Made by a program: the position numbers and the translations under genes. Of a DNA stretch of 64,000 bases, positions 25,377 to 34,442 are shown one piece after another (the stretch's first letter is position 1; every line of letters starts with the position of its first letter). This DNA is from Pollutimonas sp. M17 (GTDB lineage: Bacteria > Pseudomonadota > Gammaproteobacteria > Burkholderiales > Burkholderiaceae_B), in assembly GCF_025836975.1 (NCBI RefSeq), contig NZ_CP107548.1, positions 1,054,001 through 1,118,000 of the forward strand, read 5' to 3'. The notes beneath the pieces were generated by a model. It was not told where the DNA came from, searched no databases, and saw only the letters and a list, made by a program, of their open reading frames with translations.

Positions 25377-26633
25377 ATGACTGACGAGAAGAACTCAGCA
25401 TCATCCCCCAGGCGCCGGCTGCTGCTGCAAGGATCCGCCGCTTTTGCGGCCGGGCTGGCCGTGCCGGGGTTCGCGCGCGCCCAGGACGGCGGCCCCATCC
25501 GCATTGGCCATTTGACGCCGCGCACCGGTTTTCTGGGGCCGATGGGGGAATATGCCGTACTGGGCGCAACGATGGCGGTCGAGGAGGTCAATGCGGCGGG
25601 CGGGGTGCTCGGACGCAAGTTCGAGCTGCTCACGGAAGACAGTGTGAACCCGCAAACCGCTTCGACCAAGGCGCAGCGCATGGTCGAGCGCGATAAGGTC
25701 GATGCGCTGGTGGGCGAAATCAGCTCCGCCTCGGGCCTGGCCATTGCGCAGGTGGCTGCGCGCGCCAAGACGCTTTTCCTGCAGACGGGCTGCAATTCCG
25801 ATGAACTGCGCGGCAAGAACTGCAGCCGGTACATGTTCCACCTTGAAGCATGCAACACCATGTATGTGCGCACCATCGGCCAGGCCCTGCTGCGGGATGG
25901 CATGGTCAAGGGCAAACGCTGGATGGCCTTTACCGCCGACTATGCATTCGGACACGACTTGTTCAAGCAGACCAAGAAATTCATGGACGAGAACGGCGCG
26001 GTCTTTGTGTCCAACGACATGCTGCCCACCGATGCGACCGAGTTCAGCGCGTCCCTGTTGAAGATCAGGCAGCAGAAGCCGGATCTGGTGATGAGCAATC
26101 TGGCCGGCAATCAGACCACCAACTTCACCAAGCAGTACAACGAGTTCAACATCGATATTCCGTTCGCCGGCGCCGACATGAACATGACCAGCATCTGGGG
26201 CGCGGGCAAGAATGGATTCAGCGGGGTGTGGCCCATAATCTGGACGCACCAGGTGCAGGCTCCGTCGGCCAAGGAATTCGTGGCCCGCTTCCAGAAGCGC
26301 TGGAAGAAGTTGCCGGAAAATCAGGCGGTGAACGACTACCTGGCCATCAAGATACTGGCCGAAGCCATGGCCAGGACCAAGTCGGTCGAGGTCGACAAAA
26401 TCATCGCCTTCCTGGAGGGCGACAACAGCTTCGATGTGCTTCGTGGCCGGCCGGGCTATTTCCGCCCCTGGGATCATCAAATGGTCTATGAAATGTATAC
26501 CGTCCAGCCCAGCGAGGACAAGAATGCCGGAAAGGACGACTTCATGGTGACCAGCAAGCCGGTTCCCGCGGCGGACCAAAGCCTGGAGGTGCTTGCGCCC
26601 ACCCAGGAAGAGAATATGTGCAAATTCGCCTGA
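25377..26633 (+). CDS. ABC transporter substrate-binding protein, branched-chain amino acid type (Tat-like signal)
   Basis: The 418-residue protein begins with a twin-arginine-like signal (SSPRRRLLLQGSAAFAAG) cleaved near FARAQ. The mature part is a LivJ/amide-urea type periplasmic binding fold: IRIGHLTPRTGFLGPMGEYA, AVEEVNAAGGVLGRKFEL, FTADYAFGHDLFKQTKKF. Ligand unknown. It is the first gene of a long operon with LivH, a fused LivM-G-F protein and four catabolic enzymes; the enzymes suggest a 3-hydroxy- or 3-keto-acid-type substrate. Confidence 0.92.
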   Translation: MTDEKNSASSPRRRLLLQGSAAFAAGLAVPGFARAQDGGPIRIGHLTPRTGFLGPMGEYAVLGATMAVEEVNAAGGVLGRKFELLTEDSVNPQTASTKAQRMVERDKVDALVGEISSASGLAIAQVAARAKTLFLQTGCNSDELRGKNCSRYMFHLEACNTMYVRTIGQALLRDGMVKGKRWMAFTADYAFGHDLFKQTKKFMDENGAVFVSNDMLPTDATEFSASLLKIRQQKPDLVMSNLAGNQTTNFTKQYNEFNIDIPFAGADMNMTSIWGAGKNGFSGVWPIIWTHQVQAPSAKEFVARFQKRWKKLPENQAVNDYLAIKILAEAMARTKSVEVDKIIAFLEGDNSFDVLRGRPGYFRPWDHQMVYEMYTVQPSEDKNAGKDDFMVTSKPVPAADQSLEVLAPTQEENMCKFA

Positions 26634-26693
26634 GTCGATTGATTTCCAGGCGCGGGAGCCATTCCGCGTCTGGCCTATGCCGGGGACTGTGTT

Positions 26694-27575
26694 TTGCCGA
26701 CGGAACTGATTTTCATCATTCAGCAGGTGGCCAACGGCCTGCTGCTTGGGTTTTACTATCTCTTGATCGCCCTTGGCCTGTCCATCATTTTCAGCCTGGG
26801 CGGCATTGTCAATCTGGCGCACGGCGCCTTCTACGCCATAGGCGCCTACCTCATCGTTTTCCTGAGCGACAGCCTGGGCTATGGACTGGCCTTCGTGGTC
26901 TCGCCCGTCGCGGTCGGCGTACTGGGCATGCTGGTGGAGCGTTTTTTCTTCCGCCGGTTCTACAGAGCGGATCCCACACTCAGCCTGTTGTTCACGTTCG
27001 CCCTCTCGATGGTCATCGAACAGGCGTTGCGCATGATATTCGGCGCTTCTCCCTTGTCGTTCTCGATTCCCGAGTTCGCCCACGGCCAGGTGATCGTGGG
27101 CGACTTCTTCTATCCCGTCTATCGCATAGGCATGCTGTTCGTGGCGATCGCGGCCGTGGTGGGCACCTGGCTGCTGCTCAACCGGACGGCCTTCGGCAAG
27201 ATCGTGAAAGCCGGCATCAACGACCCCGACATGGTCAGGGCCATGGGCATATCGCTCAATCCGGTGATGACAGCGGTATGCGGACTGGGCATAGGGCTGG
27301 CTGGCCTGTCCGGCGTACTGCTCGCGCCGATCACCGGCGTGCAGCCGGCCATGGGGCAGGAAATACTGACGGCGGCCTTCGTGGTGGTGGTCATAGGCGG
27401 GCTGGGAAGCTTCTGGGGCGTGGTCGTGGCCGCCATGCTGGTGGGCGTCATACGCGGCCTGACTTCCTATTTCTACCCGCCGGCATCCGAGGCTTCGCTC
27501 TATCTACTTATGCTGCTCATCCTGGTGCTGCGCCCACGCGGCTTGCTGGGTGAAAAGTTCGAAAGGCTGGAGTAA
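26694..27575 (+). CDS. ABC transporter permease, LivH family
   Basis: The 293-residue membrane protein starts with TTG 26694. Family marks are QQVANGLLLGFYYLLIALGL, IFSLGGIVNLAHGAFYAIGA, and the cytoplasmic loop AGINDPDMVRAMGISLNPVM that couples to the ATPase. About eight hydrophobic spans are visible. It ends 6 bp before the fused permease-ATPase gene. Confidence 0.92.
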   Translation: MPTELIFIIQQVANGLLLGFYYLLIALGLSIIFSLGGIVNLAHGAFYAIGAYLIVFLSDSLGYGLAFVVSPVAVGVLGMLVERFFFRRFYRADPTLSLLFTFALSMVIEQALRMIFGASPLSFSIPEFAHGQVIVGDFFYPVYRIGMLFVAIAAVVGTWLLLNRTAFGKIVKAGINDPDMVRAMGISLNPVMTAVCGLGIGLAGLSGVLLAPITGVQPAMGQEILTAAFVVVVIGGLGSFWGVVVAAMLVGVIRGLTSYFYPPASEASLYLLMLLILVLRPRGLLGEKFERLE

Positions 27576-27581
27576 GGGCGT

Positions 27582-30098
27582 ATGGCAATGGACGAACTGA
27601 AGAAACTCGGCTGGATCGCACTGGGCTTGATCCTGCTGCCGGCCGCCCTCGAGCTGGGCGGGCTGACCTACAGCACGGCGGTGGAATGCATTGTGCTGGC
27701 GATGGCGGGGCTGGCGCTGAATATTCTGCTGGGCTATACCGGGCTGGTTTCATTCGGCCACGGCGCCTGGTTCGGCATAGGCGGCTATGCCGTGGGCATC
27801 CTGCAGCAGCGCTACTTTGCGGACTCGTCGCTGATCCCGCTGCTGGCTGCGCTGGCGCTGGTGGCCGTGGTGGCGCTGCTCGTCGGCCTGCTGATACTGC
27901 GGCGCAGAGGCGTCTATTTCTCGTTGCTGACCCTGGCTTTCGCCGCGCTGTGCTTTGCGGTGGCCTATCGCTGGACGGCGCTGACCGGCGGCGAAAACGG
28001 CCTGGGAGGGATAGAGCGCTATGCGGTGCTGGGCCTGAACCTGGACGATTCCCTGAACTTCTACATTTTTGTGGCCGTGATCGCTTTCCTGGTCGCCGCC
28101 TTCCTGCTCCGCCTGACGCAGTCGCCTTTTGGCCAGGTGCTGACCGCCATCCGCGAGAACGAGTTGCGCACGCGCTTCATCGGCTTCGACGTGGATTCGT
28201 ACAAGCTGCTGGCCTTCGTCCTGTCGGCCGCCATTACCGGCCTTGCGGGGGCGCTTGCGGTGTTGAGCCACCGCATCGCATCGGCGGAAAGCATGTCGCT
28301 GGCATTCTCGGGCGAGTTGCTGGCCATCGTCCTGATCGGCGGCATGCGCAGCTTCTCCGGGCCCATATTCGGAGCGGTGTTCTACATACTGTTCCGCGAA
28401 TACCTGTCGATGTACACCGCCGACTGGCTGCTTTACTTCGGCCTGGTCTTCATTTTCTTCATCCTGGTGACGCCCTCCGGCCTGGCGGGCCTGGGAAACC
28501 GCCTGTGGCGGCTGGCCGTGCCCGAAAAGGCCACATCGGCCGCCATGGGCAATCGCGTGGCTCCGGCCGATCCCGGCTTCTTCCCATCGTTTCTTGCGGC
28601 GGCGGGCGAACGGACCCTGCGCTGCCAGGGGATCAGCAAGAGTTTTGGCGGCATCCAGGCGGTCGACGGAGTCGACCTGGAGGTGGCGGGTAAAGGCGTC
28701 CATGCGCTGATCGGTCCGAACGGCGCCGGAAAAACCTCGCTGTTCAATCTCATATCGGGACTGTTCTCCGCCGACCGGGGCAGCCTGCGGCTTGGGCAGG
28801 CCAGCCTGGATAGGCTGGCCCCCGAGCAGATATGCGCCAGCGGCCTGGCCCGGTCCTTCCAGATCACCAATCTGTTCAAGGGCCTGACCGTGCGCGAGAA
28901 CCTCTGCTTGTCGGTGCTCAGCCGCGACCCCCGGCGTTTTTCCTTGCTCAGGAGGCTGGCTGCGCTGGGCGACACTCAATCCCAGACCGATGAACTGGTG
29001 AAATACCTGGGCGTGCAGGGCATGGAAGATGCCCTGGCCGAAGACCTGTCCTATGGCGGACAGCGCGTGGTCGATATGGGTCTGGCCTTGGGGTCCGCCC
29101 CAGGCATTCTGTTGCTGGACGAGCCCCTGGCCGGCCTCGCGGCCGCCGAGCGCGATCGCATCGGCACGCTGATTCGCAAGCTGGGCGACCGCATCGGCAT
29201 CTTGCTGGTCGAGCACGACGTCGACCGTGTTTTTTCCATGGCCGACAAGATCACGGTCATGAATCAGGGCGGCGTGCTCCTCGAAGGCGATGCCGCCATG
29301 GTGCGCGACGATCCGCAAGTGCGCGAGATCTATATCGGCTCGGGGAGCGAGGCGCTGGCCGCCCGGGTGCAGGACGCCGAGCTTGCCCCCGAGCTGGCTT
29401 TGCGCGTGGACGGGCTGGACGCCTTCTATGGAAAGAGCCATATCTTGTCGGATATCTCCTTTGAAGCCCGCAAGGGGGAAGTCGTGGCTGTCCTCGGCAG
29501 GAATGGCGCGGGCAAGTCGACCCTGCTGAAGAGCATGCTGGGCCTGGCCAGAATAGGTTCGGGATCCATCCGGATAGCGGGACGGGAGATTGCCTCCCCC
29601 GTGCCCGAGGCCATGGCGCGCCTGGGCATTGCCTTCGTTCCACAGGGCCGCCGGCTGTTTACAGGCCTCTCGGTCAAGGACAATCTCATGCTGGGCCGCC
29701 TGAAGCGTTCGGGCCGGGACTCCAATGGCTGGACGGACGAGGAAATCTTCAAGGTATTTCCGCGCCTGAAGGAGCGGTACAACGTGGATGCATCGCTGCT
29801 GTCGGGCGGAGAACAGCAGATGGTGGCCATCGCCAGAGCCCTGGTCGGGCATGTGGAGGTCCTGTTGCTGGACGAACCCTTCGAAGGCCTGTCGCCGGCC
29901 ATGACCGAGGAGGTCTTCAATGCCATCCTGGCCCTGAAGACGCGGCTGACTATACTGATCGTCGACCACAATCTGGATCTGGCGCTGGCGCTTTCCGATA
30001 CCGCCCTGGTGCTGGACAGGGGCAAGGTGGCCCATAGGGGCAGCGCCCGCGAGTTGCTGGTGGACCTGGATTTCCGTAAAGAAAAATTGTGGGTATGA
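27582..30098 (+). CDS. Fused LivM permease + LivG ATPase + LivF ATPase (838 aa)
   Basis: One uninterrupted frame encodes three normally separate subunits. Residues 1-310 are a LivM-type permease (LNILLGYTGLVSFGHGAWFG; coupling loop AIRENELRTRFIGFDVDSYK). Residues ~345-590 are LivG-like: Walker A GPNGAGKT at 378, signature LSYGGQ at 489, Walker B LLLDEP at 510, EHDVDRVF. Residues ~605-838 are LivF-like: Walker A GRNGAGKS at 639, VPQGRRLFTGL, signature LSGGEQ at 740, Walker B LLLDEP at 761, IVDHNLDLAL. Linkers of ~30 and ~15 residues join the domains. The fusion would force 1:1:1 stoichiometry. All nucleotide-binding motifs look intact. Confidence 0.93.
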   Translation: MAMDELKKLGWIALGLILLPAALELGGLTYSTAVECIVLAMAGLALNILLGYTGLVSFGHGAWFGIGGYAVGILQQRYFADSSLIPLLAALALVAVVALLVGLLILRRRGVYFSLLTLAFAALCFAVAYRWTALTGGENGLGGIERYAVLGLNLDDSLNFYIFVAVIAFLVAAFLLRLTQSPFGQVLTAIRENELRTRFIGFDVDSYKLLAFVLSAAITGLAGALAVLSHRIASAESMSLAFSGELLAIVLIGGMRSFSGPIFGAVFYILFREYLSMYTADWLLYFGLVFIFFILVTPSGLAGLGNRLWRLAVPEKATSAAMGNRVAPADPGFFPSFLAAAGERTLRCQGISKSFGGIQAVDGVDLEVAGKGVHALIGPNGAGKTSLFNLISGLFSADRGSLRLGQASLDRLAPEQICASGLARSFQITNLFKGLTVRENLCLSVLSRDPRRFSLLRRLAALGDTQSQTDELVKYLGVQGMEDALAEDLSYGGQRVVDMGLALGSAPGILLLDEPLAGLAAAERDRIGTLIRKLGDRIGILLVEHDVDRVFSMADKITVMNQGGVLLEGDAAMVRDDPQVREIYIGSGSEALAARVQDAELAPELALRVDGLDAFYGKSHILSDISFEARKGEVVAVLGRNGAGKSTLLKSMLGLARIGSGSIRIAGREIASPVPEAMARLGIAFVPQGRRLFTGLSVKDNLMLGRLKRSGRDSNGWTDEEIFKVFPRLKERYNVDASLLSGGEQQMVAIARALVGHVEVLLLDEPFEGLSPAMTEEVFNAILALKTRLTILIVDHNLDLALALSDTALVLDRGKVAHRGSARELLVDLDFRKEKLWV

Positions 30099-30111
30099 AA
30101 AAGGGACGGCT

Positions 30112-30894
30112 ATGTTCGAAGACGTAAGCATGACGGATAGGAAGGTGCTGATCACCGCGGGCGCCAGCGGCCTGGGGCTGGAGATGGCCAGGGTGTTCAC
30201 CACGGCGGGGTGCGATGTATTCATTTGCGATGTCGATGCGCAGGCCCTGGCCGCGGCCAGGGCCGAACTTCCCCAGGCCCATGCGGCGCTGGCCGACGTA
30301 TCCGACGAGGCCGGCGTGGCGGAACTGTTCGGCCAGGTTCGGTCGGCCCTGGGCGGGCTGGATGTGCTGATCAACAATGCGGGCATCGCCGGTCCCACCG
30401 GCTATGTCGAAACCCTTAGCCGCGCCGACTGGGACAAGACCCTGGCCGTCAATATCACCGGCCAGTTCCTGTGCGCCAGACAGGCTGTTCCGCTGCTCAA
30501 GGAGTCGGACGCCGGAGTCATGATCAACATGTCGTCGGCGGCGGGCCATCTGGGTTTTGCCGGCCGCTCGGCGTACGCGGCATCCAAATGGGCGGTGGTG
30601 GGCTTTACCAAGACGCTGGCCATCGAACTGGGCCCCTTCGGGGTGCGGGTCAATGCGATTCTGCCGGGGGCGGTGGAAGGTCCGCGCATACGGGCCGTCA
30701 TTGCCGCCAAGGCACTGGCCATGGGCAAGCCGGTCGACGACCTTGCGCGTGCCTACGAGCAACAGGCATCGCTGGGACGCATGGTGACCGCCCGCGATAT
30801 CGCCAACATGGCCTTGTTTACAGCCAGTCCGGCAGCCGGCAGCGTCAGCGGCCAGGCCCTGGTCGTGGACGGCCACACACAGTCTCTGATTTAG
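30112..30894 (+). CDS. SDR-family oxidoreductase
   Basis: This 260-residue protein has TAGASGLGLEMA for cofactor binding, NNAGIAGPTG, catalytic Ser in MSSAAGHLG, YAASK and a C-terminal GQALVVDGHTQ. ATG 30112 lies 13 bp after the transporter stop; ATG 30130 is an alternative. As the first enzyme after the importer it may oxidise a hydroxyl of the imported compound to a ketone. Confidence 0.87.
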   Translation: MFEDVSMTDRKVLITAGASGLGLEMARVFTTAGCDVFICDVDAQALAAARAELPQAHAALADVSDEAGVAELFGQVRSALGGLDVLINNAGIAGPTGYVETLSRADWDKTLAVNITGQFLCARQAVPLLKESDAGVMINMSSAAGHLGFAGRSAYAASKWAVVGFTKTLAIELGPFGVRVNAILPGAVEGPRIRAVIAAKALAMGKPVDDLARAYEQQASLGRMVTARDIANMALFTASPAAGSVSGQALVVDGHTQSLI

Positions 30895-30913
30895 CGGAAC
30901 AACAGGAAGGAAG

Positions 30914-31867
30914 ATGAAAATTGCAATCGTAGGCGCGGGCCTGATAGGCCAGGCATGGGCCATCGTCTTTGCGCGGGGGGGCTGCCAGGTCGCGGTATGG
31001 GATGGCGACTCGCAGGCTTTGGCGCGCGCGCATGAACTGATCGCCCGCCAGGTGCGCGAACTGGAAAATCAGAAACTATTGAACGACGCGGAAGCTGCGC
31101 TGTCGCGCATCCAGGTGTCGGACCAACTGGAGCAGGCCCTGGAGGGCGCGGCGTATGTTCAGGAGAACCTTCCCGAGCGCCTCGATATCAAGAAGGAAAT
31201 ATTCGCCAGGATGGACGGATTGGCGGCGCCCGATGCCATATTGGCAAGCTCCACGTCCAGCATCCCGGCCTCCGCTTTCACCGAAGCGCTGCCCGGCCGG
31301 CAGCGTTGCCTGGTTTCGCATCCGGTCAATCCACCCTACCTGATCCCGGTGGTGGAATTGTGCGGCGCGCCCTGGACGGACCGGGACGTCATCGAGCGGG
31401 CCAGAAAGATCATGCTGGACGTGCGGCAGAAGCCCGTGATCGTCCACAAGGAATTGGAAGGGTTCGTGCTCAACCGCCTGCAGGGCGCGCTGCTGCGCGA
31501 GGCCTTCCGCCTGGTGGAAAGCGGCGCCGTCAGCGCCGAGGATCTGGACGTGACCGTCAAGGACGGCCTGGGTTTGCGATGGTCCTTCATGGGGCCCTTC
31601 GAGACCATCGACTTGAATGCCCCCGATGGGGTGCAGGATTACTGCGCGCGCTACGGCGGCATGTTCCAGTCGATTGCCATGGAGCAGACCGGCACCGGAC
31701 CCTGGTCCGAAAACCTGGTCGAAGCGATAGAGCGGGAGCGGCGCGGCCTGCTGCCCAAAGCGCGACTGCTGGAGCGCCGCCTGTGGCGCGACGAGCGGCT
31801 GATGGCCCTGCTCCGGCACAAGCATCAGGCGGATGCCGCCGACCCGGATCAACCCACTGCCAACTGA
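30914..31867 (+). CDS. 3-hydroxyacyl-CoA dehydrogenase-type enzyme (L-carnitine/L-gulonate dehydrogenase-like)
   Basis: The 317-residue protein starts at ATG 30914 after AGGAAGG. Motifs are AIVGAGLIGQAWAIVFARGG, QENLPERLDIKKEIFARMD, SSTSSIPAS, the catalytic His in VSHPVNPPYLIPVVEL, and GFVLNRLQGALLREAFRLVE. The HPVNPPYLIP pattern is characteristic of the lambda-crystallin/L-gulonate 3-dehydrogenase and carnitine 3-dehydrogenase branch, which acts on free 3-hydroxy acids rather than CoA esters. It sits 9 bp before a BKACE gene, which cleaves beta-keto acids, the expected product. Confidence 0.87.
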   Translation: MKIAIVGAGLIGQAWAIVFARGGCQVAVWDGDSQALARAHELIARQVRELENQKLLNDAEAALSRIQVSDQLEQALEGAAYVQENLPERLDIKKEIFARMDGLAAPDAILASSTSSIPASAFTEALPGRQRCLVSHPVNPPYLIPVVELCGAPWTDRDVIERARKIMLDVRQKPVIVHKELEGFVLNRLQGALLREAFRLVESGAVSAEDLDVTVKDGLGLRWSFMGPFETIDLNAPDGVQDYCARYGGMFQSIAMEQTGTGPWSENLVEAIERERRGLLPKARLLERRLWRDERLMALLRHKHQADAADPDQPTAN

Positions 31868-31876
31868 AGGAAAGCC

Positions 31877-32809
31877 ATGGCCAGCAAGAAGAAAGTCATT
31901 ATCACCTGCGCGGTGACCGGCGCCATACACACGCCCAGCATGTCGCCCCATTTGCCGGTGACGGCGGACGAAATCGCCGATGCGGCGATTGCGGCGGCCC
32001 AGGCGGGCGCCGCCATATTGCATCTGCATGCGCGCGATCCCAAAGACGGCAGGCCCACCCAGGACCCCGATTTCTTCAGGCCCTTTCTTGAAAGGATAAA
32101 GGCCGCCACCCCAGCCGTGGTCAACATCACCACGGGCGGCAGCCCGCACATGACGGTCCAGGAACGCATGCGTCCGGCCATGACCTTCAAGCCCGAAGTG
32201 GCGTCGCTGAACATGGGTTCGATGAATTTCGGCTTGTTCCCCATGTTGCAGCGCTTCAAGACCTTCGAGCACGATTGGGAAAGAGAGCATCTGGAGAACA
32301 GCCGAGACCTGATCTTCAAGAACACCTACAAGGATATCGAGACCATACTGCGCCAGGGGGCGGAGAACGGCACGCGTTTCGAATTCGAATGCTACGACAT
32401 CAGCCATTTGTACAACCTGGCGCATTTCATGGATCGCGGCCTGGTGCAAAGCCCGCCCTTCATCCAGTCGGTGTTCGGCATCCTGGGCGGCATCGGCCCC
32501 GATCCCGAAGACCTGATGCACATGCGGCGCACCGCCGACCGGCTGTTCGGCCAGGATTACCAATGGTCCATACTGGGCGCGGGCCGCAACCAGATACCAT
32601 TGGCCACCATGGGCGCGGCCATGGGTTCCAATGTGCGCGTCGGCCTGGAAGATTCATTGTGGATCGGGCCGGGCCAGCTGGCTTCGTCCAATGCCGAGCA
32701 GGTGAGCCGCATGCGCGTTATCCTGGAGGCGCTCAATCTGGAGGTGGCTACGCCCGACGAGGCGCGGGCCATCCTGCACCTGAAGGGTGCCGACAAGGTG
32801 GCGTTCTGA
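31877..32809 (+). CDS. Beta-keto acid cleavage enzyme (BKACE, DUF849 family)
   Basis: This 310-residue TIM-barrel enzyme matches the BKACE family, which condenses a beta-keto acid with acetyl-CoA and cleaves it to a CoA ester plus acetoacetate. Visible marks are IITCAVTGAIHTPSMSPHLP, AAILHLHARDPKDGRP (zinc His pair HLH), VNITTGGSPHMTVQERM, FECYDISHLYNL and RVGLEDSLWIGPGQLASSN. The 3-hydroxy-acid dehydrogenase upstream would supply its substrate. Confidence 0.9.
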   Translation: MASKKKVIITCAVTGAIHTPSMSPHLPVTADEIADAAIAAAQAGAAILHLHARDPKDGRPTQDPDFFRPFLERIKAATPAVVNITTGGSPHMTVQERMRPAMTFKPEVASLNMGSMNFGLFPMLQRFKTFEHDWEREHLENSRDLIFKNTYKDIETILRQGAENGTRFEFECYDISHLYNLAHFMDRGLVQSPPFIQSVFGILGGIGPDPEDLMHMRRTADRLFGQDYQWSILGAGRNQIPLATMGAAMGSNVRVGLEDSLWIGPGQLASSNAEQVSRMRVILEALNLEVATPDEARAILHLKGADKVAF

Positions 32810-32825
32810 TCCAACGGAGGCGGAC

Positions 32826-33581
32826 ATGTTCGATTTTTCGGGCCGGGTGGCGCTGATTACCGGTTCCTCGCGCGGAATAGGCTATGCGGCGGCGCAGGCA
32901 CTGGGGCGAAAGGGCGCCACGGTCATCCTTAACGGCCGGGACGCCGCCACGCTCGAGCAGGCGGCGAAAACCCTATGCGGCCAAGGCGTGGAGGCGCATG
33001 CGCTGCCCTTCGATATCGCCGACGTCGGCCAGGCGACCCGGGCCGTGGACGAAGTCCTGGACCGGCTGGGCCGGATCGACATCTTCTTCTCCAATGCCGG
33101 CATTCAGCATCGCGAACCGCTGCTGAGCTTTCCGCTGGCCGATTTCGAGCGGGTGCTGTTTGCCAACCTGACCTCGCAATGGGCGCTGGGCCGGCATATT
33201 GCGGCGGGCATGGCCAGGCAGGGCTATGGGCGCATTATCTTCACGGGATCGATTACGGCACTGGCCGGCAGGAAGGGCATCACGGCCTATACCGCCGCCA
33301 AATCGGCCCTGCATGGCCTGGTCAGGCAGTGGGCGGCCGAACTGGCCGGCGACGGCATTACCGTCAATGCGATTGCTCCGGGCTATATCAAGACCGAGCT
33401 TACCCGCAATCTGTGGAATGACGCCGACTTCACCGCCTGGCTGCACGACAGGGTGCCTCAGAAAAAATGGGGTGAGCCCGAAGACATCGCGGCGGCCCTG
33501 GTCTTCCTGGCATCGCGCGAGTCCGGCTTCGTCACCGGGCAGACTTTGGTCGTGGACGGCGGCATGACGGCCTGCATGTAG
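32826..33581 (+). CDS. SDR-family oxidoreductase, gluconate 5-dehydrogenase/FabG-like
   Basis: From ATG 32826 (GGAGG 7 nt upstream) the protein has 251 residues. It shows TGSSRGIGYAAAQAL, SNAGIQH, catalytic Ser in FTGSITALAG, YTAAK and GQTLVVDGGMTACM. It is the last gene of the importer-catabolic operon; a 21-bp hairpin covers the stop codons of this gene and the convergent regulator. Confidence 0.88.
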   Translation: MFDFSGRVALITGSSRGIGYAAAQALGRKGATVILNGRDAATLEQAAKTLCGQGVEAHALPFDIADVGQATRAVDEVLDRLGRIDIFFSNAGIQHREPLLSFPLADFERVLFANLTSQWALGRHIAAGMARQGYGRIIFTGSITALAGRKGITAYTAAKSALHGLVRQWAAELAGDGITVNAIAPGYIKTELTRNLWNDADFTAWLHDRVPQKKWGEPEDIAAALVFLASRESGFVTGQTLVVDGGMTACM

Positions 33582-33599
33582 GCCGCCGGGCGCGGCCTA
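33579..33599. terminator. Hairpin spanning the two convergent stop codons
   Basis: TAGGCCGC / GCGGCCTA (8 bp) with loop CGGGC includes the TAG of the SDR gene and the TAG of hexR. There is no U-tract, so termination efficiency is uncertain. Confidence 0.4.
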
Positions 33600-34442
33600 G
33601 GTTTCGCGCCGGTCGGCCAGGCTGCGCTTGGTTTTTTCCAGCACGCGGCTGACTTCTTGTCCGCGCCGCAGCGCCACGCCCAGCGCCAGCACGTCGATCA
33701 GCGCCAGATGCGCAAGCCTTGAAATCATGGGGCTGTAGATTTCGGTGTCCTCCTGGGTGTCGGCGCGCAGCAGGACGGTGGCCAGGTCGGCAAGAGGTGT
33801 GTGGCTGGCCGTGATGGCCACGATGGGGCAGCCGTTCTTGCGCGCCAGCTTTACGGCATCGAGCAATTCGCGCGACCGTCCGGAATGCGAGATGGCCACC
33901 AGCACGTCCTTGGCGCCCAGCAGCGATGCGGCCATCAGTTGCACGTGGCTGTCCGAGTACGCAACGGTTGCCAGGTCGAAGCGGAAGAACTTGTGCTGCG
34001 CGTCCGCGGCCACGATGCCCGAGTTTCCCACGCCGTAGAATTCGATGCGGCGCGCCCCTATCAGCAAATCGATGGCCCGGTCGATATGGTCGGCGCTGAC
34101 GTCGTTGCGTATGCGCAGCAAGGCCGAGACCGCGTTGTCCAGCACCTTGGCCGCCAGGACGGCGGTGCCGTCCCGGGCGTTCAGGGACGAGTGTACATAG
34201 GGTACGCCGACCATCAGGCTGGCGGCCAGCTTGATCTTGAAGTCGGGCCAGCCCTTGTAGCCCATGGATCGGCAAAAACGGATGACGGTGGGCTCGCTGA
34301 CCTGCGCCTGGCGGGCCACGTCGCCCAGGGCCGACTTCGCCACGTCCTGCGGCTGGGCAAGGATAAGCTGGCCTACCTTGCGTTCCGCGGCGCTCAGTCC
34401 GGTAAGCCGCTTTTCGATGAGCGCCAGCATGGATTCATTCAT
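33597..34442 (-). CDS. hexR: HexR-like MurR/RpiR-family regulator
   Basis: The 281-residue protein has an RpiR helix-turn-helix (LSAAERKVGQLILAQPQDVA, LGDVARQAQVSEPTVIRFCR) and a SIS sugar-phosphate domain (ARRIEFYGVGNSGIVAADAQ; AISHSGRSRELLDAV). HexR represses zwf and edd-eda in many proteobacteria and is released by 2-keto-3-deoxy-6-phosphogluconate. It is the last gene of zwf-pgl-glk-hexR, overlapping glk by 8 bp; HexR-like boxes lie ahead of zwf and edd. Confidence 0.9.
   Translation of the reverse strand: MNESMLALIEKRLTGLSAAERKVGQLILAQPQDVAKSALGDVARQAQVSEPTVIRFCRSMGYKGWPDFKIKLAASLMVGVPYVHSSLNARDGTAVLAAKVLDNAVSALLRIRNDVSADHIDRAIDLLIGARRIEFYGVGNSGIVAADAQHKFFRFDLATVAYSDSHVQLMAASLLGAKDVLVAISHSGRSRELLDAVKLARKNGCPIVAITASHTPLADLATVLLRADTQEDTEIYSPMISRLAHLALIDVLALGVALRRGQEVSRVLEKTKRSLADRRET

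Noticed and set aside
27750-30398. 882-codon open frame on the minus strand opposite the fused transporter gene
   Set aside because: It is a shadow of the GC-rich plus-strand codons; it has no domain, low-complexity His/Gln/Gly-rich translation, and covers several strong plus-strand motifs.
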